DNA from: an uncultured Clostridia bacterium
Lineage (GTDB): Bacteria; Bacillota; Clostridia; Christensenellales; Borkfalkiaceae
Direction: 5' to 3'
DNA: 36,793 bases
NCBI GenBank assembly: GCA_947629485.1
Contig: CANRDX010000015.1
Span: 1 to 36,793, forward strand
The first letter of the stretch is position 1. Each line of letters begins with the position of its first letter. Both the position numbers and the translations under genes were made by a program. Below, piece by piece: positions 32,232 through 36,793 of the stretch. The notes under the pieces are model-generated. The model had not been told where the DNA came from, did not search any database, and saw only the letters and a list, made by a program, of their open reading frames with translations.

Positions 32232-32260
32232 TTGACAAGGGATAAAATTTTGTGTATCAT
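32232..32260 (+). promoter_or_regulatory. promoter of tRNA-Val
   Basis: TTGACA (32232-32237), 17 bases, TATCAT (32255-32260), 12 bases before the tRNA. It probably also serves tRNA-Leu. Confidence 0.85.
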
Positions 32261-32272
32261 ATTGTTGTTCAT

Positions 32273-32349
<77 letters not shown>

Positions 32350-32461
32350 CCGAACCCTGTATATTGTGTCGAAGCCATCAGCAGGACCAATATGTGGGGT
32401 TTTTGCATATATGGAGAATTCTTCCGAACCTGAAAGTTCGCAAACGATCGAGTTTTGGAAT

Positions 32462-32544
32462 GCGGATATGGCGAAATTGGCAGACGCGACGGACTTAGGA
32501 TCCGTTGGGCAACCGTGCAGGTTCAAGTCCTGTTATCCGCACCA
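32462..32544 (+). tRNA. tRNA-Leu(UAG)
   Basis: 83 bases with encoded CCA. GCGGATA pairs with TATCCGC. The anticodon loop CTTAGGA between ACGGA and TCCGT gives TAG, and a short class II variable arm is present. Its last 21 bases plus AA recur at 32728-32750. Confidence 0.95.
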
Positions 32545-32622
32545 AAAGAACGGACAAGGCTTTTGCCTTGTCCGTTCTTTTGGTTGATACCGTAGAAATA
32601 ACAGGACTTGATGGTGGAGACG
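32524..32622 (+). repeat. tRNA-Leu tail module, copy A
   Basis: A 23-base left part (the end of tRNA-Leu plus AA, 32524-32546), a long hairpin, then a 26-base right part (32597-32622) that begins with the exact reverse complement of the tRNA T-loop / acceptor segment (ATAACAGGACTTG). Both outer parts recur exactly in copy B. Confidence 0.85.
32541..32583 (+). terminator. intrinsic terminator of tRNA-Leu
   Basis: A very long stem, AAAAGAACGGACAAGGC with GCCTTGTCCGTTCTTTT, that extends into the CCA of the tRNA (CCA pairs with TGG). The loop is TTT to TTTT. Confidence 0.85.
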
Positions 32623-32682
32623 CGAGCGGGAGCGAGCGGTTTGCGGGCGAATTGTTTGAATGCAATTAAGTTTGCCGCAAAC

Positions 32683-32705
32683 TGCACAGCACGGTGTGCT
32701 GTGCA
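32683..32705. repeat. perfect palindrome between tail modules
   Basis: TGCACAGCAC, three bases, GTGCTGTGCA: a 10-bp perfect stem. No T tract follows. Confidence 0.8.
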
Positions 32706-32727
32706 TCGGGGCGCGCCGCCAAAGGCG

Positions 32728-32825
32728 CAAGTCCTGTTATCCGCACCAAACGGAGCGGCACCCTTTTTGGGCGCCGCTCCGTTTGGTATGAATCGAATCA
32801 ATAACAGGACTTGATGGTGGAGACG
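32728..32825 (+). repeat. tRNA-Leu tail module, copy B
   Basis: Same 23-base left part (32728-32750) and 26-base right part (32800-32825) as copy A, but the hairpin between them is different (ACCAAACGGAGCGGC with its 15-base complement, 32745-32787). No tRNA body precedes this copy. Confidence 0.85.
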
Positions 32826-32839
32826 ATTGCGGGATGAAT

Positions 32840-33330
32840 ATTTCTTGGCGCCCCCTTTGAGGGTCGCAAACGCATTTCTGCACATCGGCACAGTGCGCCG
32901 TGTGCTACGTTTTGCGGTGAGTGAGCGCATTCGTAGCGCGAACGGTGACCGCCCCGCGCGCACTATTCTCTACTAAGCGCGGCACGAGCCGTAGGCGAAG
33001 TAACGCGGGATTCTACCCGCGTGAGACAGCTGTCGAGGCGAAGCCGAGACTGAGGGGGTATCATTTCGACCAAGCGAAGCGCGTGGAGAAATCTCAAATA
33101 AGGTAGAGATGTCTCGTCTCGCCCCTTGTCGCCCCTGGAAGGCAAAAGCCTCTCCCGCGTTTGTGTTATACGTGACAGGTGGGGGGGGGAGCTGCCCCCT
33201 TTGAAGGGGGCGGCTCCGCCGTTAGGCGGTGGTGGGGGTTGAGCTTCCAAATTCCGTTATGTTGCCGCCCGCACCATTCTCAAATACGTCATGTTGAGCT
33301 TGTCGAAACATCACCTTTTTTAAGACTGCG
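32840..33330. repeat. dispersed GC-rich intergenic repeat region, copy 5
   Basis: More than 600 bases without a supportable gene. Contains the 54 bases (33189-33242) identical to 17897-17950, a CGGCACGAGCCG block, a TTTCGACCAAGCGAAGCG block near 33064, and the GTCGAAACATCACC block near 33303, all of the same intergenic family. Confidence 0.8.
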
Positions 33331-33376
33331 GCGATACTTCGACGCGCCCCATAGAACGCGCAGGCGCCGCGGCATG

Positions 33377-33411
33377 CAAAAAGCGAGGACAAAAATCGCC
33401 CTCGCTTTTTT
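33377..33411. terminator. bidirectional intrinsic terminator
   Basis: 11-bp stem AAAAAGCGAGG / CCTCGCTTTTT. In the minus direction it terminates the DegV / small-protein unit. Confidence 0.85.
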
Positions 33412-33453
33412 CCTTAAAAATCAATTTCCGAACCGCATTTTCAGGGAGTCATT

Positions 33454-33645
33454 TCATGATTTTTTCCTGCGAAAGATCCGCGCGAAAAATCCTTTTTTCT
33501 TATTCTTTTCAGCTTCTTTTGCCGCCATAATATCCCTCGCACGCGCGGAGTTTTGTTCGATTTGCGATTCCACAACATCCGCCCGATATTTCATCGTATT
33601 TGCTTTGTTCCCCATGAAGGGATCAAAATAAACATTCTTTGCCAT
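33454..33645 (-). CDS. hypothetical small basic protein
   Basis: 63 residues, hydrophilic and helical, with a strongly basic end (KEAEKNKKKGFFARIFRRKK) that resembles a membrane-surface or RNA-binding tail. It starts 43 bases after the degV stop and is followed by a good terminator, so it probably shares the degV transcript. No ribosome binding site is clear before ATG 33645. I recognise no family. Confidence 0.55.
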   Translation of the reverse strand: MAKNVYFDPFMGNKANTMKYRADVVESQIEQNSARARDIMAAKEAEKNKKKGFFARIFRRKKS

Positions 33646-33688
33646 AGCGTTCTGTTCAAGAAAAATTTATCGTCTATTGCGCAAGATT

Positions 33689-34630
33689 TCAGCCTCTGCC
33701 CGCGAGCGCCTTCACGCGCTGCAAGAACGATCTCTTCTCTTCCTCCGTCCGTCTGTCCTTCCCGAGGAAGAAGAGGGCAATCGTTCCGGGGCCGATATGC
33801 GAGCCTGTGCACAGGTCGTAAAATTCCACGATGACGTCGCGGACGCCGCGTTCTTTCAGCGTTTCGGCGAGCGCAAGCGCCTCCTCTTCGCAGTCCGCAT
33901 GGGTGATGGCGATGACCTGCGAGGCGGGATCTTCCACGTTTTTATCGAATGCCTCCACGAGCGCCGCGATAGACTTCTTTCTTCCGCGAGCCTTCTCGTA
34001 GACGATGAGCTTGGGATGTTCCTCGCCCGAGGCCTTGATGAGCGGCTTGATGTTGAGCAGCGTTCCCGCGATCGCGGTGGCAGCAGAGATCCTTCCCCCG
34101 CGGTGGAGATATTTGAGATCCTCCACGGTGACATAGCTGTTGAGGCGGTAGGCGTTGTCCGTGAGCCACGCCGCGCACGCTTCGGCGCTTTCGCCCGCGT
34201 CGCGTTTGTCCGCCGCATACAGAGCGAGAAGCCCTTGCCCCATCGAGGCGTTGCAGCTGTCGCACACGAACACCTTGCGATCGGGGAACTGCGCCTCCAA
34301 AGTTTTCTTTGCGTTGATTGCCTGATTCCACGTTCCGCTGATCCCCGAGGCGATCGTCAGGATCACGGCGTCTTTCCCCGCCGCAAGCGTGGGGGAAACC
34401 GCCTCTACAAAGCGCGCTTCGCCGATGAGGGAAGTCTTTGCTTCCAGCCCCTCGCGCATGTTCTGATAAAACTTCTTCGCCGTCTCGCGGAAGGGGACAT
34501 CGGGATCGTGGCAGGCGATCTCCGTTCCCTTCACGTTCATATAGTACGTGATGATGTGGATCCTTCTCTCCCGTTCGAGCTGTTCGGGCAGATTGGCGGA
34601 GGAATCCGCAAAAATCTCAAATTGACACAT
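33689..34630 (-). CDS. DegV family protein (fatty-acid-binding, FakB-like)
   Basis: 313 residues. The DegV fold is shown by FEIFADSSANLP at the start, TIASGISGTWNQA near residues 92-104, YLHRGGRISAATA in the middle and TGSHIGPGTIALFF near residue 280. Family members bind a fatty acid, and FakB proteins hand it to the kinase FakA for phospholipid synthesis. No fakA is in the window. GGAGAAC lies 7 bases before ATG 34630. Confidence 0.93.
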   Translation of the reverse strand: MCQFEIFADSSANLPEQLERERRIHIITYYMNVKGTEIACHDPDVPFRETAKKFYQNMREGLEAKTSLIGEARFVEAVSPTLAAGKDAVILTIASGISGTWNQAINAKKTLEAQFPDRKVFVCDSCNASMGQGLLALYAADKRDAGESAEACAAWLTDNAYRLNSYVTVEDLKYLHRGGRISAATAIAGTLLNIKPLIKASGEEHPKLIVYEKARGRKKSIAALVEAFDKNVEDPASQVIAITHADCEEEALALAETLKERGVRDVIVEFYDLCTGSHIGPGTIALFFLGKDRRTEEEKRSFLQRVKALAGRG

Positions 34631-34809
34631 GTAACTGTTCTCCTCGTCGGATAAGACCTTTTATAAATAGTCTATCACGGTTTGGAAATTTTTACAACAC
34701 TTTTTCCGCGGAATTGTCTCTCCGCTCTTTCGCCGTCGTCTATTTTGAAAGAAAACCGCTCTACCCGCCCGAAAAGCCTCTCTACTCACAGTAGAATTGC
34801 CAAAATATC

Positions 34810-34838
34810 TTGCATTGCGGCGCGAAATATGATATAAT
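34810..34838 (+). promoter_or_regulatory. promoter of the aldo/keto reductase gene
   Basis: TTGCAT (34810-34815), 17 bases, TATAAT (34833-34838). The leader is about 110 bases and GC-rich. Confidence 0.8.
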
Positions 34839-34955
34839 CGCAAAAAAAGAAGGGTTCGCCGAATCCGGGCAAGGCGCGGCGGAGAAAACGGCGAATAAAA
34901 TTTTTGCGAAAAGCGCGCGTTTCCGCGAGCGGGAAGGGCGCTTCGGGAGGAGAAG

Positions 34956-36068
34956 ATGGCGTTTGAAAACGTAAAAAAGAACTTCGGGTTCGGCTGTATG
35001 CGTCTGCCGATGGCGGGGCGGAAGGTAAATCGCGAGGAATTCACCCGCATGGTGGACTTCTTCCTTGAAAACGGATTCAACTATTTCGATACCGCGCACG
35101 GCTATTTAGGCGGCGAGAGCGAGCGCGCGCTCCGCGAGTGCCTTACGTCGCGCTATCCCCGCGAGCACTACATTCTCACGGATAAACTCACCGATAATTT
35201 CTTTGGGCGGGAGGAGGATATCCGCCCCTTCTTTGAAAGCCAGCTGCAAGCGTGCGGCGTAGAGTATTTCGATTTCTATCTCATGCACGCGCAGAATAAG
35301 GGGAATTACGAAAAATACCGCCGCTGTAACGCGTACGAAACGGCGTTCGCGCTCAAACGTGAGGGGAAGATCCGTCACGTCGGCATCTCCTTCCACGATA
35401 CCGCAGAGGTGCTCGAAAATATCCTTTCCGATCACCCCGAGATCGAGGTCGTCCAGCTCCAATTCAACTATATCGACTACCTCGACCCCGGTATTCAATC
35501 GAAACTTTGTTACGACGTATGTTGCAGACATGGTAAGCCCGTAATCGTTATGGAGCCTGTAAAGGGCGGAACGCTCGCCAATCTTCCGCCCGCCGCGGCA
35601 AACCGCTTTGCAGAGCTTGGGGGAGGGAGCAGCGCAAGCTATGCGATCCGTTTTGCGGCAGGCTTCGAGAATGTCTTTATGGTACTTTCGGGCATGAGCA
35701 ATATGGAGCAGATGCGCGAAAACGTGGGCTTTATGAAGGATTTCACCCCGCTCACGGCGAAGGAGCGCGGCGCGGTCGCGTTCGCCCAGCAGGTGCTTTC
35801 GCAGGAGGAATTCATTCCCTGCACGGCTTGCCGCTACTGTACGGACGGCTGCCCCGCCAAGATCTCCATTCCCGACCTCTTCTCCTGCATGAATCAGAAG
35901 AAACGCTACAAAGATTGGAACAGCGACGTGTACTATAATAATTACACGCAGGCGGGCAGGGGAAAGGCTTCGGCTTGCATCGGCTGCGGGAAGTGCGAAC
36001 GTTCTTGCCCTCAACATCTTGAAATCAGAAGGCTTCTCAAAGAGGTCGCAAAACAGTTTGAATCATAA
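34956..36068 (+). CDS. aldo/keto reductase with C-terminal 4Fe-4S domain
   Basis: 370 residues. The first ~280 form an aldo/keto reductase barrel with Asp45 and Tyr50 in NYFDTAHGY, Lys77 in ILTDKLT and His near 111 in FYLMHAQNK, the catalytic tetrad, plus MEPVKGGTLA. The C-terminal ~90 residues carry two ferredoxin-type clusters, CTACRYCTDGCP and CIGCGKCERSCP. Such fusions are common in anaerobes and are presumed to pass electrons between a ferredoxin and a nicotinamide substrate site; the substrate is unknown. GGAGGAG precedes ATG 34956. Confidence 0.93.
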   Translation: MAFENVKKNFGFGCMRLPMAGRKVNREEFTRMVDFFLENGFNYFDTAHGYLGGESERALRECLTSRYPREHYILTDKLTDNFFGREEDIRPFFESQLQACGVEYFDFYLMHAQNKGNYEKYRRCNAYETAFALKREGKIRHVGISFHDTAEVLENILSDHPEIEVVQLQFNYIDYLDPGIQSKLCYDVCCRHGKPVIVMEPVKGGTLANLPPAAANRFAELGGGSSASYAIRFAAGFENVFMVLSGMSNMEQMRENVGFMKDFTPLTAKERGAVAFAQQVLSQEEFIPCTACRYCTDGCPAKISIPDLFSCMNQKKRYKDWNSDVYYNNYTQAGRGKASACIGCGKCERSCPQHLEIRRLLKEVAKQFES

Positions 36069-36101
36069 AAAAGAGGCGAGAACGCGCCGTTGCTTCTTTT
36101 G
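36067..36101 (+). terminator. weak terminator-like hairpin after the aldo/keto reductase gene
   Basis: AAAAGAGGC can pair with GCTTCTTTT (one G-U pair) across a 14-base loop. The T tract is only the stem end. Confidence 0.4.
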
Positions 36102-36173
36102 CATACAGAACATGGATGAAAAGTACGGCCGCGGCGCCCCTTCTTGTGTACTTCGCCGAAAAGGAGGAAAGCT

Positions 36174-36608
36174 ATGACCGATTTAGAACATGCAAAAGCC
36201 CTTCTGCAAGAGGGAAATCATACTCTCGTCCTCATGAAAGGGAACGTGCTTGTTACGAGCGCCGAGCGGGGCGTTACGCCTCTCGTCGCTCTCTTGGACG
36301 GGGGAAGGGACGTGCGCAATTTCTCTGCCGCCGACCGCGTCGTGGGAAAAGCTGCGGCGTTTCTCTACGTTCTTTTGGGCGTGAAGGAGGTGTATGCGGA
36401 AGTTCTTTCCGCGCCCGCCGAAGAGGTGCTTTGCAGACATGGTATCGTCGTAGAATCTCAAACTCACACGGAGCGCATCATAAACCGCGCGGGCACGGGG
36501 CTGTGCCCGATGGAGACGGCGGTAGGGGAGATCGAGGAGCCGAAAGAGGCGCTCTCGGCGATCCGCGCGCGGCTTGAAGCAATGAAAAAAGATCGGCATG
36601 AAGGCTGA
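36174..36608 (+). CDS. DUF1893 family protein
   Basis: 144 residues starting at ATG 36174 with AAAGGAGG 7 bases upstream. The family pattern is clear: HTLVLMKGNVLVTSAERGVTPLVALLDGG, then FSAADRVVGKAAAFLYVLLGVKEVYAEV and CRHGIVVE. DUF1893 proteins resemble cytidine-deaminase-fold proteins by structure, but no activity is established to my knowledge. A Cys (residue 95) and several conserved polar residues could form a site. It follows the aldo/keto reductase by about 105 bases and may share its transcript. An AT-rich palindrome (36631-36662) follows. Confidence 0.85.
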   Translation: MTDLEHAKALLQEGNHTLVLMKGNVLVTSAERGVTPLVALLDGGRDVRNFSAADRVVGKAAAFLYVLLGVKEVYAEVLSAPAEEVLCRHGIVVESQTHTERIINRAGTGLCPMETAVGEIEEPKEALSAIRARLEAMKKDRHEG

Positions 36609-36674
36609 CCCGCGCAAAGCCTCGCCCTTTCTCGGAAAAATTTCGGAAAAATTTTTTTCGAGTATAAAAAACGA

Positions 36675-36703
36675 TTGACATTCACGAAAAACTTTGATAG
36701 AAT
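36675..36703 (+). promoter_or_regulatory. promoter of tRNA-Gly
   Basis: TTGACA (36675-36680), 17 bases, TAGAAT (36698-36703), 17 bases before the tRNA. Confidence 0.82.
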
Positions 36704-36720
36704 GAACAAGCGTTGGACGT

Positions 36721-36793
36721 GCGGGTGTAGTTCAGCGGTAGAATCTCAGCCTTCCAAGCTGATTGCGTGGGTTCGACTCCCATCACCCGCTCC
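36721..36793 (+). tRNA. tRNA-Gly(UCC), last base outside window
   Basis: GCGGGTG pairs with CACCCGC. The anticodon loop CTTCCAA gives TCC, and the T loop is TTCGACT. The window ends after TCC; the final A of CCA should be the next base. Confidence 0.93.

Noticed and set aside
32524-32825. CRISPR-like repeat array
   Set aside because: Only two copies, built around tRNA end sequence and hairpins, without regular spacers.

Overview
The window looks like a chromosomal stretch from a fairly GC-rich member of the Clostridia (Bacillota). Three things suggest this: core genes in Firmicutes-type order (mrnC-rlmB-sigH and dnaX-ybaB-recR), AGGAGG-type ribosome binding sites, and many sigma-A promoters of the TTGACA / 17 bp / TATAAT type. 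Intergenic regions carry a family of GC-rich dispersed repeats. A placement near the Christensenellales is possible but is only an inference.

Left edge (1-1560): an AT-richer accessory operon on the minus strand holds two unknown small proteins and a DUF4326 protein cut by the window end. It lies on the 3' side of a tRNA-Ser(UGA) gene, where genomic islands commonly sit. From 1560 the core chromosome begins: rny, a Cys/Gly/Asn-rich small protein, yitT-luxS, a two-subunit class I fumarase (minus), a CPBP membrane protease with rlmH, an M14 carboxypeptidase and tadA, an ABC-F ATPase (minus), a PflX-like radical SAM protein (minus) and metK.

Middle (14300-26500): a mosaic lipoprotein lies behind an elaborate leader (long hairpin, upstream reading frame, intrinsic terminator). 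It is followed by bioY with malic enzyme, then an XRE repressor facing a lipoprotein gene. That lipoprotein gene has one in-frame stop codon, and its promoter carries two copies of ATAGC-N5-GCTAT. Next come glmM-glmS, MgtC with a cation/proton antiporter, and a second antiporter.

Right part (26600-36793): one long run mrnC-rlmB-sigH-dnaX-ybaB-recR-gpsA joins RNA processing, sigma-H, DNA polymerase III tau/gamma, recombination repair and phospholipid precursor synthesis. It is followed by tRNA-Val(GAC) and tRNA-Leu(UAG), with a duplicated tRNA-Leu tail module containing inverted repeats. Then come DegV, a small basic protein, a ferredoxin-like aldo/keto reductase, a DUF1893 protein and tRNA-Gly(UCC).

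Themes worth following: (i) four genes, and probably a fifth, have a -10 box only 5-10 bases before the start codon, so they are predicted to give leaderless or nearly leaderless mRNAs; (ii) the XRE twin operators; (iii) the structured leader at 15535-15700; (iv) the tRNA-Leu tail modules; (v) the nonsense-interrupted lipoprotein. No CRISPR array, insertion sequence or transposase gene was seen.
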